Shown: positions 33,251-44,514 of the stretch, one piece after another
How the letters are laid out: every line of letters starts with the position of its first letter
Numbering within the stretch: position 1 is the stretch's first letter
From: Tretioscincus oriximinensis
Taxonomy: Eukaryota > Chordata > Lepidosauria > Squamata > Gymnophthalmidae
Length of the DNA: 64,000 bases
Direction: 5' to 3'
NCBI GenBank assembly: GCA_022410635.1
Contig: JAJVDF010000137.1
Span: forward strand, 1,533,310 to 1,597,309
Notes under the pieces: model-generated
Seen by the model: only the letters and a program-made list of their open reading frames with translations
What the model was told of the DNA's origin: nothing
The model's database searches: none
Program-made: the position numbers and the translations under genes

Positions 33251-34318
33251 ACGAAACCAAACCTTAAGTGGTTCCATTTGAATTCAAACCTTCTTGAACC
33301 TTTTTGAAGCTGCTCAATGTTCATTTGAACATGCCCCTCTCACCCGCTACTCCATGCACACATCTCTATGGAGAAACAGAAGTGGTTTTGCCACTGATTT
33401 CTTCTCAGGAGCTGCAAATGGCTCCTGAAGAATTCTTCCTGTTACCCCTATGAACCCAGGTGCACTAGTCCAGTAGGAAGACAAAACAGGAAAGATGTGA
33501 TCTCTGCATCACCCTCAGCAGACGACAAGAGATTAGGGGCAAAGGGCCTCTCTGGTGCATTCTAAAGAATGGACAANGGAGGGCCGGAAGTTGACTACAA
33601 CCAGGAAGTACAGAAAGGTCCCAAATGGCTGAAATCGTGTATAAACCAGACTGGCTGCATGGATGGTTCCATGGCCATGGGGTCACAACGAGTCCCCGGC
33701 TTCTAAGCTCCCTTTGTTCTTCACAAACTTTTTCCTCTTCGAGAGGATCAAAGCCCAGATTAGCGTAATCCATCTTANCTTTCCCTGCTGTTTGTAATGA
33801 AGACCTAACAAAAGCTGGAAGTGCCGTAGCCTGAGTCCGCCGTGGAGCAGCAAGGAACAGAAGCTGCTCGTGCTAATTATACGCCAAAGAGAGAGGAGAC
33901 GTTTGCCAGATCAACTGGAATCTGGCATAATTGTTTTGAACAGATGATAATGAGGAAAGAAGTCAGTAAATGACTATTAAAAAAGAAAAGAAAAAAGGCG
34001 CATGCACGTCTTGCGAGCCCGAGGTGTAATTACATCTTTAGTAAATGCCGTGTGTGTTTCTGCTACGGAAATTATATGCTCTTCTAGCGCAAGGGAATGG
34101 AGTAGTTTACGGTTGGGATTTGATATCTACGATCATTTTGTGTTTTCCCGTGAATGCCAGCACAACAAAGCTCCTCGTGCAAACCCAGGCACTGCGGACA
34201 ATTCAAGGAAGTTTAGTGGTCCCACCAGGGGGAGGGGTAACAGGTAAAATCTGGGACAGATGTTTGCACCTTTAATGGCTATAGAAGGAGATTTTTTATT
34301 TCTCATCTCTGCTGCACC

Positions 34319-34342
34319 GGTGTGTGTGTGTGTGTGTGTGTG
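34319..34342. repeat. (TG)n microsatellite
   Basis: Eleven TG units are flanked by GG. Confidence 0.9.
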
Positions 34343-34374
34343 GGAATCCCTTTTTCACACCCACTGAGAGAGCC

Positions 34375-34830
34375 CTTGTAGTTTGGACTTCTGTCTCGTC
34401 CAGTGGCACTAGGGCAGCCTCAAGCAGAAGAAGGCAAAACCCTCACTTGTGCTCAACTCTTGGAATAGGGACTTGTCATCCACATGTTAGTGTAGACTGT
34501 GGCGAGCCCCAAATGGGACCTGCCATAGTCTACACTGGCATGTGGATGAGCCAAGTGGGGGGCTACCATAATCTACACTGCCCACCATTTGCACTAGGCA
34601 GAANCCCTCGCCTGTTCTCAACCCTAGAAATTCACATGCTAGTGTAGGTGAGCCAGTGGAGCCTGGCATAGACTATGGTGGTAAACCAGTTGCATTACGG
34701 CAGTCTGAAGGAGAAGAGGGCAAAACCCTCCCTTGTTTTTGACTCCCTGAAAGGGGTATTTAAGGAACCCTGCCTCTTGCTTCATCCTAATAGCTGTGAA
34801 TACACCTCTCTTCCATGAATTTGTATAATC
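34375..34830 (-). mobile_element. Composite CR1-A / FB-1 / CR1-A repeat, minus strand
   Basis: CAAGCAGAAGAAGGCAAAAC and CACTTGTGCTCAACTCTTGG (34434-34458) precede FB-1 arms at 34470-34555 (CATCCACATGTTAGTGTAGA and CATAGTCTACACTGGCATGT). CGCCTGTTCTCAACC (34608-34622) repeats the CR1 boundary about 165 bp later, followed by another half palindrome (CACATGCTAGTGTAGGTGAG). CR1 text resumes to CTTAAAGCTGTGAAG. Confidence 0.75.
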
Positions 34831-34844
34831 CTATCTTAAAGCTG

Positions 34845-35025
34845 TGAAGATAAGGTTAAATTCAGGCAGGATTCCTGAAACGCCATTTGCAGGGCTTCAA
34901 GAACAGCTGAAGATTTTGTCTCCTTCTGTTCCAGATTGCCCAGGTGCCACTGGTGAGACAGAAGGTTGGACCGGATGGGCTCCAGCCCAATTCAGCAGGG
35001 CTCCTCTTAGGTTCCTGGGTTCTTA
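34845..35025 (+). mobile_element. CR1-A 3' fragment
   Basis: GGCAGGATTCCTGAAACGCC, ATTTGCAGGGCTTCAAGAAC and GGGCTCCTCTTAGGTTCC end in GTTCTTATAATA. It lies head-to-head with the preceding minus-strand copy. Confidence 0.8.
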
Positions 35026-35593
35026 TAATAATCCATTAAAGGTGCTGTGTAATGTTCTGGATTTATCTGTTAACCCTAATGTGGTGTGGTCACTTTAATG
35101 GGGGCAAGTTTGAGCCACACCTCTTGATATGCACCAATTGATTGTATTTCTTTGAAGTCTTCATGACACTGGCTTGTGTCTGTTTCACCTGACTCCACTT
35201 TCAAGGTCAAATTGCTGGTCAAGTCATGTAAATGTGACTTGAACAGCGGCAATGAGGTCCCTCCAGTTAAACCCAAAATAACCCAGTCACCCTTCATTCA
35301 CATTTACCTCCCAAATGCACAGTGAGCTGAGGAGGGAAAGGCTGGCTGGATGAGGAAGCTGGTACTGCGCGTGTCAGACAGCTGCAATTTTGCAGTTCTG
35401 GCTGGCTTCTCCCCACAGTGGCAGAAGCCCCGCAGCAGCACACCGCACACCGAGGCCGCAGGCAGCTTCCTATGGAAGCAGCAGCCACTTGATGCCACAG
35501 AACATCAGTAATTCGTTATTTTATTATAATGGAGCCTTTCCCCAGGATGGTTCCCCAGAGGACAGCAAACGCTCTGATGGCTGTGTGATCAAA

Positions 35594-35945
35594 AGAACAT
35601 AAGAACANAAGAAGAGCCATACTGGATCAGGCCACAGCCCATCTAGTCCAGTATTCTGTGTCACACAGAGGCCCACCAGATGCCCCTGGGCAGTCCGAAC
35701 AGAGGAAAGCAAAATATGCACCTGCATGTTCATGACTCCCTTCAAATGGTATCTCAGGAGTCCTGCCTGTTGCTCCATCCCGGAGGCAGAATCCAGACAT
35801 CCATCCTAGTATCCATTTATACCCTTGGTGTCCATAAACCTGTCTAGTCCCGTCTTGAAACTATCCAAGCTGTGAGTTACCACCACCTCTTCAGGAAGTA
35901 AATTCCACAGGCCGGTGAAAAAATACTTTCCTTTGTCTGTTCAAC
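35594..35945 (-). mobile_element. CR1-A 3' fragment
   Basis: AGAACATAAGAACA opens the reversed tail; AGAGCCATACTGGATCAGGC and CTACCACCACC-like text follow, to AATACTTTCCTTTGTCTGTT. The copy is close to the family consensus seen here. Confidence 0.88.
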
Positions 35946-36689
35946 CTGCAGGAGAACTGTGGGTGGAAGTGGCCTGAATGTGCTTTAAGGCCTTCAGCTT
36001 CACCTGGAATCATGAGCCGCATCCACGGAGTTGATTTCAGAGGAATCAAATGCTTACAATTTCTAGGCTTCTATTATTATTTAAAACTAATTCAGAACAA
36101 TGTACAAAGAGTCAAGGTGAAAAAAGGAAACAGAGAGAGAGAAGGATTGGAGGGGGAGGGAGGCTCTTTTAGGTTATTTTTAGCACACATCTGTTGCCTT
36201 TCCAAGCTTTTTTTCAGGGTGGAAAACCTGCATTATTTAGAAAGGTTCCTAGCATTGAACATATAGGAATCTACCAAAGCCCTGAGAACTGCACTCTGCA
36301 AGGCAGGCTATCCTAAAATACATCTCTCAGTGTCAGAGATGAATAAATTAGAGTTGATTTTTTTTAAAAAGGAAGGGAATAAAACACCTGTGACAGTAAA
36401 ACATAGCAAAGGAAACACCTCATCAAATAAGCAGAGCTGCCTTTTGTCTGTTGCTGGAGACAACGACCCCCAAAACCAGGCGCGCAAACATGCAAGCACA
36501 CGGCAGCAGAATAACCTACAGGTTCCGCAGGCTCCTTATCAAATGTGACAGCAGCAGCTGTACCAGCCAGGATACCAGCAGAAGACTGAAAGCAAAGCCG
36601 TTCGGAAGGGAAAGGAGCATAATTTTAGATATTAGGAGAACTCTGTGGAGCACACAGAGACGGTAGCCTTTGATTCCTAGCTCTCCCGT

Positions 36690-36880
36690 CTACTTNGGGG
36701 TCCATAAGAGAGATGTATTGATAATTTGCAGGCGTCTTTGCTTTCGAACAACTGAGTTGGCTGAAGCTGGGGCCACTAGGGAGCCCTCAGCCCTCTGCAT
36801 AGCCGACACGGGGCCTCGAACGCTGATATCACTGCTGAAACACTGAGCAAGTGTTTTCGCACCACCGCGCAAGAGGAACC
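36690..36880 (-). mobile_element. SINE-A copy, head part
   Basis: ACTGAGTTGGCTGAAGCTGG, GGGCCTCGAACGCTGAT (reversed B box) and CACTGAGCAAGTGTTTTCGC show the tRNA-like head; body and tail are missing. Confidence 0.65.
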
Positions 36881-37449
36881 TAATTCACTCAAGGTTTGGG
36901 AAGCCCAATGAACTTCCTCCGCTTGACGTGAGTTCTAGCCGACTCTCTTGCCCACTGCCCTGAGGAATGTGTCACCACGGCTGCCTCGAACGGAGAGCAA
37001 AATGCAATGAAAGCTCCTTTTAAAGGATTAACAGCCCAGGAAACAAGTGGAAGGATTTCCCCTTCCTGCTCATCTTCTGATTTAGGACTGGGGAACGGAA
37101 GGCGCCTCAGCTCTGAAGCCAGTGATGGAAGGACCCGTCACAATAGGAGAAAGGCGGCATTGTTTGCCATCCTAATTATGTTCACGAGATCGACAGGCAG
37201 CTCCGAGAGCTGTAAAGNGAAGCCCTTGCAGCGGCTGGCTGATATATAATTCATAGGCTGCAGCATATTGCTACATTTCTCATGGAGTCTTTTACAGCAC
37301 TTCTAAGGGAAATACAGTATTATCCCTTCCTTCATTTGTCTCGTGGAATCATCTCAAATCATGAGGTAGGCGGCCTGCTCCCTCTGGGTCAACAGCTGTA
37401 TCGCTTATCCTTATCGACTGGGGTCCTGAAAATGAAGGAAAGGCACAGG

Positions 37450-37735
37450 TGAACATAGGAGGAGCCCTGATGAATTCGCCAGAGCCGATCTAGTTCAGCC
37501 TTCTGTCTCACTCAGTGACCCACCAATTGCCCCTGGGCAAAACCCTCTCTTGTTCTTGACTCCCTGCTAATGGCAATTCAGGAATTCTGCCTGCTTTTCC
37601 ATCCTAATAGCCACCTATCTTCCATGACTCCTACCTTGAAGCTATGCAGGCTGCTAGCTGCCACCACCTCTTCAAGAAGTGCCTCCCATAGACTGATGAG
37701 CCTTCTGAGAGAAAAAATACTTTCTCCCTCTTCTT
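37450..37735 (-). mobile_element. CR1-A 3' fragment
   Basis: GAACATAGGAGGAGCCCTGA, CAGCCTTCTGTCTCACTCAG, AATTGCCCCTGGGCAAAACC and CTGCCACCACCTCTTCAAG are an older CR1-A subtype. Confidence 0.82.
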
Positions 37736-37741
37736 CGTGGC

Positions 37742-37988
37742 AGGCACAGGTGGCTCAGTCGCTAAGGAAACAGCCTCTCATCCGGGAGATCGGGTGTCAA
37801 AGCCCTGTGTCAGACACNGGGAGAGGTGAGCACTTTCTACTAGCCTGTAGCTCCAGCCAACCCAGCTATTTGAAAGCATGAATTGCAAGAAATACAACTG
37901 ACTGCAAGTACCCTTGTAAGCTGCTTTGAGTCCCTTTGAAAAGTGAGAAAAGCNGGGTATAAAAACCCAGTTCTTCTTCTTCTTGCCG
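37742..37988 (+). mobile_element. SINE-A copy, internally deleted
   Basis: Head CACAGGTGGCTCAGTCGCTA (A box) and GATCGGGTGTCAAAGCCC (decayed B box) are followed by CCAGCCAACCCAGCTATTTG, a missing middle, and CTTGTAAGCTGCTTTGAGTC through TATAAAAACCCAGTTCTTCT. Confidence 0.85.
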
Positions 37989-38284
37989 AATCTTGTTTTA
38001 ATCCCACAATTAAAGATGCACCAATTTGGCTCTGAATGTTTGGGGTTTTCATGAACCATAGACATGCAAAGCAAACTANTCTGTTGCTCAAAAACGTGCC
38101 CCGATTCAAACCCAAATCAAGCCACGTTGTCACAAATCAAGAAAACCACAATGTATCAAGAGTAGATTGGTACAGTATGCTAAGTTTGTGAGTGCAAAGC
38201 AAACCATCTGGGCTGCATCCAAACTGGGCTAATAATCTGCTTGAAAGTCAAATTTCTGTTGCATTTGCCTCACCAGGTTAGAAT

Positions 38285-38465
38285 CCTAAAATCAAAGTTT
38301 TGGAAAGGAGCNCCAGGGCCATCGGGTCCAACCCTTTGCTCAATGCTGGATTCACAAAACCATCCCAGACAGATGGTTGCCCAACCTCTGTTTGAAGGAG
38401 TCCAGTGAAGGAGAACTCACCACCTCCTGGGGCAACCTATTCCACTGGTTTATCACTCTTACCAG
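38285..38465 (-). mobile_element. CR1-B 3' fragment
   Basis: GGGCCATCGGGTCCAACCC, CACAAAACCATCCCAGACAG, GGAGAACTCACCACCTCC and CAACCTATTCCACTGG are the reversed CR1-B end. The octamer tail is lost. Confidence 0.8.
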
Positions 38466-38499
38466 ATTGCTATATAAACTGTCAGATTGTAAATTTACA

Positions 38500-38578
38500 A
38501 ATGGAGTCTGCCATACTCTATGCTGCCATGTGGATGAGCAGGTTCTGTACTGAGTTATAGCCCAGAAAGGGTCTAAAG
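38500..38578. mobile_element. FB-1 right-half fragment
   Basis: GTCTGCCATACTCTATGCTG, CCATGTGGATGAGCAGGTTC and TGAGTTATAGCCCAGAAAGG match the right arm. Confidence 0.6.
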
Positions 38579-38606
38579 AACAAAACTAGGCAGATGAGCA
38601 CCCAGA

Positions 38607-38780
38607 NGTGCCCATAAGAACCTAGGAAAAGCCCTACTGAATGGGATCATAGCCCATCTAGTCCAGCATTCTCCCGCACACAATGGCCAACCAATTGCCC
38701 CTAGGCATCCCAAGCAGAAGAAGCTAAAATCTTCACCTGTTCTTGACTCCCTGTTCAGGAATCCTGCCTGTTGCTCTGCA
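38607..38780 (-). mobile_element. CR1-A 3' fragment
   Basis: CCCATAAGAACCTAGGAAAA, CATCTAGTCCAGCATTCTCC and GCATCCCAAGCAGAAGAAGC are the reversed CR1-A end. Confidence 0.82.
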
Positions 38781-39179
38781 TTAGACTAGGATTTCAGCTA
38801 AATCATTTCATGACTAAATTTATGCTCCAGTGATTTTGGTAAAAGGAAAATAATGCTACCCCCCAGCATCAGTGGAGACATGCTGTTTCAAAATCATGTC
38901 CCACTGAGTTTTTTCAGTTATGGCCTCCTTCCAATGAAATGGACCAGAAAGACAACTTCATGACAGTCTTCTGGCTTCCAAGCCAATGTCCTAAAGCGCC
39001 CTCAGGCATCAACAGTGCAAAAGGGAACCATCCAAAACAGTCAACAAGGTTTCTGAAAACAAGCCGCACTAAATATTTCACAGAACCAGCGGCCAGAACC
39101 AAGCCCTTGTTTGTCTTTATTGTGACAGTTGTGTTTTCTTGGCCAATATGCAAAAAGCAAACAAACAGCAGACTTAATC

Positions 39180-39295
39180 CCCAGAAGCGGGTAAAGGCAA
39201 ACTACCTCTGTATGTTTGCGCTCTCCAACCCCCNTTTATAGAGTTGCCTATAAAGTCAGCTATGACTCAGTAGTACCCAACAGCAGCAACAAAAA
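39180..39295 (+). mobile_element. BovB/Sauria-SINE-type 3' tail
   Basis: AAGCGGGTAAAGGCAAACTA, GTTGCCTATAAAGTCAGCTA and TGACTCAGTAGTACCCAACA followed by GCAGCAAC recall the shared 3' end of BovB LINEs and Sauria SINEs (GTCGCCATAAGTCAG then GACTYGA). Confidence 0.6.
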
Positions 39296-39339
39296 TATCT
39301 TGAAAACCATCAACCACTTGAGCAAATGAATTTTAAACG

Positions 39340-39475
39340 AGTAGCCGTCTTAGTCTGAGTCCAGAATATCTAGCCAGGGGGTTTGTCGCGCCTTAGAGAC
39401 TAACAAGAAAAGGGAGGCAGCAGTCATCTTCAGACAGCTTTGTTTCTGCTGCCTCCCCATTTCTTGTGGGACCCT
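39340..39475. mobile_element. FB-2 foldback copy
   Basis: GAGTAGCCGTCTTAGTCTGA, CTAGCCAGGGGGTTTGTCG and CTTAGAGACTAACAAGAAAA lead to GGGAGGCAGCAG, then CTGCTGCCTCCCCATTTCTT in reverse complement after about 30 bp. Confidence 0.6.
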
Positions 39476-39744
39476 CTACAAAGCTCCCTTGCTGAACAAA
39501 TGAACATTTTTCTGCAGCTACAATTCCTAAAGAGGCTTCATAACCCAAACTATATAGAAACACAGATTTCCCCAACACTAATGAATGACTTATTGTATGG
39601 ACATTTCCCATAGTTTTCTTGATTCAAATGCATCCAGAAAGTGCCTCTGTAAGTATATTTGATCGCACCCTGATTTAGGTGAACACAAATATCTATGGAC
39701 AGCAGATTGGTCACAATTGCACAGACATTCCTAAATCACAGAGG

Positions 39745-40352
39745 CTGCCTGGAGAAAAAGGCAAAAAAGGCAAACACAATCCTGGGATGTATTAAGAGGG
39801 CATAGAATCTCGCTCATGTGAAGTAATTATTCCTCTCTGCAGTACTTTGGTAAGACCACACTTGGAATACTGTGTTCAGTTCTGGGGGNCCCAATTTAAA
39901 AAGGACATTGATAAACTAGATCAAGTTCAAAAGAGAGTTACAAGGATAGTGAGTGGTCTGGAAACCATGTCCTATGAGGATCTAGGGATGTTTAGTCTGC
40001 AAAAGAGAAGATTGAGAGGAGATGTGATANCTGTCTACAAATATCTGAAGGGCTTTTCACAGAGCAGAGGGTTCAACATTGTTCTCATTAGCACATGGAA
40101 GGACTAGAAACAATGGAATGAAACTGCAAAGGAGGAGATTTAGATTAGATATCAGAAAGAACTTCGTAACAGTCAGGGTGACAAACCAGTGGAACAGTTT
40201 GCCACAGGGGGTGATGAGTTCGCCTTCCCTGGAAGTCTTCAAACNGAGACTGGACAGTCATCTGTCTGGGATGGTTTAATGAATCCTGCATCGAGCAGGG
40301 GGTTGGAACTCTATGACCCTGGAGGTCCCTTCCGACTCTATGATTCTATGAA
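39745..40352 (+). mobile_element. CR1-B LINE 3' end
   Basis: A frame reads [13 protein letters not shown] and [17 protein letters not shown], with later RLDIRKNFVTVRVTNQWN; GAGGTCCCTTCCGACTCTAT and GATTCTATGA close it at about 40350. It is the C-terminal ORF2 and 3' end of the ATTCTATGA-tailed CR1, broken by stops and a frameshift. Confidence 0.92.
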
Positions 40353-40827
40353 ACTCTCAGTGGCTGAGATGGCAGCATAATCCCAGTTTGCTTGATCCTC
40401 CAAATTGGACAAAGTTTAGGCTGAGGGACTAAAAATACTTTCTCCGCCATTCTTGTAAACCAAAGCATGTGAGGTTGAAAGGCAACTGAAATGGCTCCTT
40501 CCGTGAAATTTGGCTTAGCGGAAAAGAACTCTGGACAAATTACTCCAATTGCTAAAGGTGTTCCGTCTGGAACGATCACCAATGCTACTTTCACAGTAGT
40601 AACAGCAGGAACAATCTGAAAATTAAAGAATTAATGAGATTTAAGGGAAATGGGAGTTCAAGCAGAAGCTTTCCATCGATGTCACTGGGTGGAATAATTA
40701 GTCACAGCCAAAGAAAATGACGGCTGCAAACACGTCTTCTCAAAATGAGTGTCTAGGAAGAAGAGTTATGGAAGACGGGATAAAGGAATAACTTCCTACC
40801 CAATAAATGTTGCAGGAACATTTAGAA

Positions 40828-41095
40828 AAGAAGAAGAACTGAGTTTTTATACCTCATCTTTCTCACCTAAAGGGATTCAGAGCAGCTAACAAGCTATTTT
40901 TCACTTGAAGGCTTACATTCTATCTTCCCCTTCACACCGTGAGGGTACCTATCCCTCTACCTGCAATTGCTTTGCTTTCAAACTGCTATGCTGACTGAAG
41001 CTAAGGCCAGTAGAGGGTGCTCATCTCTCTCCTCAGCAGATGCATGGGCCTCATAGGCTAATTTCTCTGTTGAATGATCGTTACTACATGCCTTT
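40828..41095 (-). mobile_element. SINE-A copy
   Basis: AGAAGAAGAACTGAGTTTTT, CTCATCTTTCTCACCTAAAG, ACTTGAAGGCTTACATTC and GCTGACTGAAGCTAAGGCCA mark tail to mid-body. The head is diverged. Confidence 0.75.
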
Positions 41096-41279
41096 AGAGT
41101 GAACACATAATGGTTGGAAGAATGGGACAGTTTAAAACATTGTCTTGGAATGGGCCACTGGTACCTCTCCCATGGAGTGTGGCAGACTGCGGATAGCTTT
41201 TAAGCAGCCAATAGAAGAAGCATGTGGAACTGCACCAGGTACCCAGGGGACAGTAGATGCAGACCGACGTACAAATGCC

Positions 41280-41345
41280 ACTTATTTATTTATTTATACT
41301 TATACCCCGCTCTATACCCGAAGGTCTCAGGGTGGCAATCATCCG
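41280..41345 (-). mobile_element. SINE-B-type tail fragment
   Basis: TTATTTATTTATTTATACTT, ATACCCCGCTCTATACCCGA and AGGTCTCAGGGTGGC are the reversed tail found also at 62335 and 28540. Confidence 0.65.
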
Positions 41346-41704
41346 CCTGGCCCTGGCCCCCAAGCCAGCATGGAAAGGGCCAATGTGTACCTTTNCTGAT
41401 GCAATGGAAGGGATTTAAAAATGTGCATATAGAAAATGACAACAAGTCCTTCTAATTATGCAGGGTAGAGGAAGAACCCTAGACCCTCCATAGGGAGATT
41501 GTCCAGCTGAATTCTCCTCTTGGATTTTGTTGTTCTGTACTTCTGTAGGTTGCTAATTAAGTTAACTGGTGATATGATTTTCTGTTGAAGGCTATGATGA
41601 CATGTTGAAATTTCTGATAAAGTTCAGCCCAATTTTAGAAAAAATAACGACTCTACATGGTCCATTCTGGACCACCAATGATTTCATTCCAACCTCTTCT
41701 TTAC

Positions 41705-41858
41705 CTGTAACTTTGAGTTCAGTTGTTCGTCTTATCAACTTCCCTTCAAACTTAAGTTCACAAGTATAATTTCCACCATCTTCTTCTTGAACATCTTGTA
41801 TTAAAAGGGTATTTTCTTTTTGGACAACAATACTTCTCCACATCTTGGGTTTACACTC
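41705..41858 (-). CDS. IL1RAPL2: IL1RAPL2 probable exon 5: second half of Ig2
   Basis: This 154-bp exon starts after AG at 41860-41859 (upstream tract TTTGTTCTTTTGC) and ends at 41705 before donor GTAAAG. It encodes 51 codons from ECKPKMW to TTELKVT plus the first base of the next codon (phase 1). The residues complete Ig2: Cys in ECKPK and the DGGNYTCEL motif, a typical Y-x-C strand F with an NYT sequon. RRTTELKV leads to the linker before Ig3. An earlier AG lies 25 nt upstream in the intron after a short pyrimidine run; its use would add 25 bases and shift the frame, so the annotated acceptor is preferred. A half copy of foldback FB-1 begins only about 50 bp upstream. Confidence 0.96.
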
Positions 41859-41904
41859 CTGCAAAAGAACAAACAACAGAAGGCTGAAATACAAAAATTC
41901 AATG

Positions 41905-42035
41905 GGTCTCAAGCCAGAGTGAGGCTCTGTGGTCCTGTCCANTCTGAGCCTGAAATAGTCTACATCAGCATGTGGATGACACACCCTTCCTCCAAGATAT
42001 AGCCCAGAATAAGGCTCAGTGTGGACAGGGCATGT
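41905..42035. mobile_element. FB-1 copy beside exon 5
   Basis: Right-arm text GAAATAGTCTACATCAGCAT, GTGGATGACACACC, CAAGATATAGCCCAGAATAA and GGCTCAGTGTGGACAGGGC is well kept; the left arm is reduced to about 30 bp (CAGAGTGAGGCTCTGTGG). The left edge is about 50 bp from the exon 5 acceptor. Confidence 0.75.
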
Positions 42036-42254
42036 GTTGGAAAAGTGTGCTCAACCGAATTTCTTACATCTAATCTAAATCAAATCAAGTAGTTTAAGTT
42101 ATTTTACAGATTATGACATTCAAGGTAGTCTATGGAACTACATAACTCTATGATTGTTAAGCAGCAGATGAGAAGTTTGATCCCAGAGCTTTCCAGTAGA
42201 AGGCAGTGATTTTGTACATGCAATGAAAGCCACAGAGATATGACCACTGAGGTT

Positions 42255-42482
42255 CTAGAAGAAGAAGAGAAGTAGAGTTTTTCTCACCTTTTACAAAGTG
42301 GCTTACAAGGGTATTTTGCCCAAAGGCTCACATTCTATCTTCCCCACCAGGCTATGGTGGTTCCCATGTATCTACTTGCAATCTGTTGCTAGTGGAAGGT
42401 GCTCACCCCTCCCCACGTCCAATACCGAGCTTCGAAATCCGATCTCCCAGACGAGAGATGAATTCCTAAGCGACTGAGCCAC
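42255..42482 (-). mobile_element. SINE-A copy
   Basis: AGAAGAAGAGAAGTAGAGTT, GTGGCTTACAAGGGTATTTT, GCTATGGTGGTTCCCATGTA, CGAGCTTCGAAATCCGATC and GAATTCCTAAGCGACTGAGC show tail, body, B box and A box. About 40 bp are missing in the middle. Confidence 0.85.
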
Positions 42483-42695
42483 TTTCATACCCTGCTTTTC
42501 TCAACCCAAAGGGGATCAAAGCAATTTACATANCCTCCTGTTTTTGGCTTCACAACAGACACCTTGTGAAGCTGAGAGAGCTCTGAAGAACTGTGACTAG
42601 CACAAGATCACTTAGCTGGTTTTTGTGGCAGAATGCAGAATCAAACTGGGAGGCTACCAGATAAGAGACCAACACTCTAACCACCAGATTGGAGC
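42483..42695 (-). mobile_element. SINE-B copy
   Basis: CATACCCTGCTTTTCTCAAC, CAACAGACACCTTGTGAAGC, GCACAAGATCACTTAGCTGG, AATCAAACTGGGAGGCTACC and AACACTCTAACCACCAG are the reversed SINE-B from tail to head. It abuts SINE-A without a gap. Confidence 0.85.
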
Positions 42696-43197
42696 TCCTT
42701 TACCCCTTCTCCATTTCCTGTCACCTTGATCAATTTTCCTTCTTGTTTTGCTCTCCTTGCCCACCTTCCTTCATTTTACTTCAACGTCAGATCAAGTCAA
42801 AGGCAGATCCCATGATCGTTTAATTGCATCTACCACCACCACCATCTTCTCTGTACCCCCCTATGAAAACAACTTATATTTAATCCTTGCTCATTCAATT
42901 ATATCTTGACTCACTCAATCCATGTTGTCAAAACAACCCTTTAGGCCTAATGGTGCTATGGAAACAGTAACAAAGACAATAATTGTGCAAATCCCAAGGA
43001 GAGGCATTTCATTAGCAACATTTCCATAATAAAGGAAAGTTACACTATGGTTAAGGTTGGAAGATTTGATAGAAAGCTCAACCTGGAGTATGTATAAATA
43101 CCTTCATACTTTACCACCTGGGGAAACAGGTTTCGTCTGGATTGATGCTTTCAATGAGCCTAAAGGGAAAGTTCTTTGAAAAACTCAAACGAACTAG

Positions 43198-43395
43198 AAG
43201 AAGAATATCTAGCACCTTAGAGGTGAATAAGAAAAAAGGGAGCCAGCAAGAACTTTTGTAGACAAGTCAAGGTCTTCAGACAGAGCTCAAGAAGGAGCCT
43301 AAAAAAGCCTTTGCTGCCTCCTTTTTTCTTGTTAGTTTTTGAAGTGCTACAAGACCCCTGGCTAGATACTGCAGAGCCAGACTAACACTCCTCCA
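43198..43395. mobile_element. FB-2 foldback copy
   Basis: CTAGCACCTTAGAGGTGAAT, GAAAAAAGGGAGCCAGCAAG and AACTTTTGTAGACAAGTC are mirrored by TTTGCTGCCTCCTTTTTTCT, TGTTAGTTTTTGAAGTGCTA and CAAGACCCCTGGCTAG. The arms are about 75 bp with a loop near 43270-43300. Confidence 0.7.
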
Positions 43396-43609
43396 TGGAA
43401 GCCAACTAGGTGACTGCAAGTGACTTTTCACAGCAGACAGTTCTGGTCTAGGTTCTCAAGTCCTGCACGGTAGTGTGGATCAGAAGAGGTTCTGCCCCTT
43501 TTAACATACTTCATCTGCACAAGCTCAGGACCGAGGGCCAAAATGACATTGAATCCCACTTGCAGGAGAGGTTTTCTGCTTCAGATTTCCAAAACAACTG
43601 GTGGGCTGT

Positions 43610-43810
43610 TGAGTGAGGCAGGAAGCTGGACTAAATGGACTGTGATCTCATCCAAAAGGGATTCCATTCATTCATGGGTGTAATGATGGTTACTAAAATG
43701 GATGCCGAGATCTCACCTCCAGGTGGAAAAACAAGCTAGATGCCTCTACAGTTGAGAGCATGTGACGGTTTGGCCTTTGACTTCTGCTTGAGATGGTCAG
43801 AAACAACCAT
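43610..43810 (+). mobile_element. CR1-A-like fragments
   Basis: GAGGCAGGAAGCTGGACTAA, GATCTCATCCAAAAGGGATT, GGTTACTAAAATGGATGCCG and TTGACTTCTGCTTGAGATGG are pieces of an old CR1-A end. Confidence 0.55.
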
Positions 43811-44514
43811 CTGAACTATCAATCAATCCATCCAATAAGTGTTTATTATTGTAGCCATTGCCATAACAAAAGCACAGAAATGTAAGACTTCAACACTTTT
43901 ATTATATATGTTCACTGCTTGTGTTTTACTGAATACGTTAAGGTTTCATTGCCCTCATTTCATTCCATGTGTTGTTGCCCACAGTCCTATAATTGTAAAT
44001 GAAAGGTAGTATTGCATTAAATAAATAGCACTAAAGGCATTTTAAATCAAAATGATAGTTATTTCCCCACTGCAAAGGAAGCTGATTTAGGNTAGAAAAA
44101 AAATCTTTCAGGAGTTTTTCTTTTCTAATCATTTTACAAAACCATTATTTTTATTAGCAAATCATCTGCAAATTTTACCACTGTTGCTTCCAATGTGACT
44201 AGGAANGTATTTCTTGGTGCTAATGAATGTATGTTGACATTATCCTTATGCTCTCCCTTCCCTGTGCCTCTTTTCGAGGGAAAAATAAAGAACACAAAAC
44301 CAAATTGCCTTGTTGCCACAATGCTGTTTTTGATGTGCAGCATCAATTCTGTTCAATTTAATCAATGTGACAGCTTAATCGTTAGTTGTCAACCATCAGG
44401 CAGTTGTGGCATAACGTATGGGGAAGGGGCTGGTAATAAAAGTGGAACAAGATTGAAGGGGTGTCACATGAGAGGGGTACGTGGCTAAGGATAGGCAGGT
44501 GCTGGCACAGTTGA

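Larger units (their letters stand above)
1237..41704 (-). other. IL1RAPL2 intron 5 (40.5 kb)
   Basis: This is the phase 1 intron between exons 5 and 6 and most of the window. Stretches longer than 300 bp in which I recognise no gene or named repeat are 1690-2570, 3075-3420, 3700-4690, 4870-5305, 6115-6615, 6945-7815, 8000-8640, 9630-10315, 11350-12390, 13025-13570, 15120-16695, 16735-19195, 21820-22385, 24130-24690, 25090-26200, 26865-27670, 28640-28970, 29660-30390, 30900-31315, 31605-32800, 33260-34315, 35030-35590, 35950-36690, 36885-37445, 38790-39175, 40355-40825 and 41350-41700. Open frames in these stretches lack family features and I do not call them genes. Confidence 0.85.

Noticed and set aside
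33007..33324. Long open frames encoding runs of single residues
   Set aside because: All frames of a trinucleotide microsatellite are open; there is no other coding sign.
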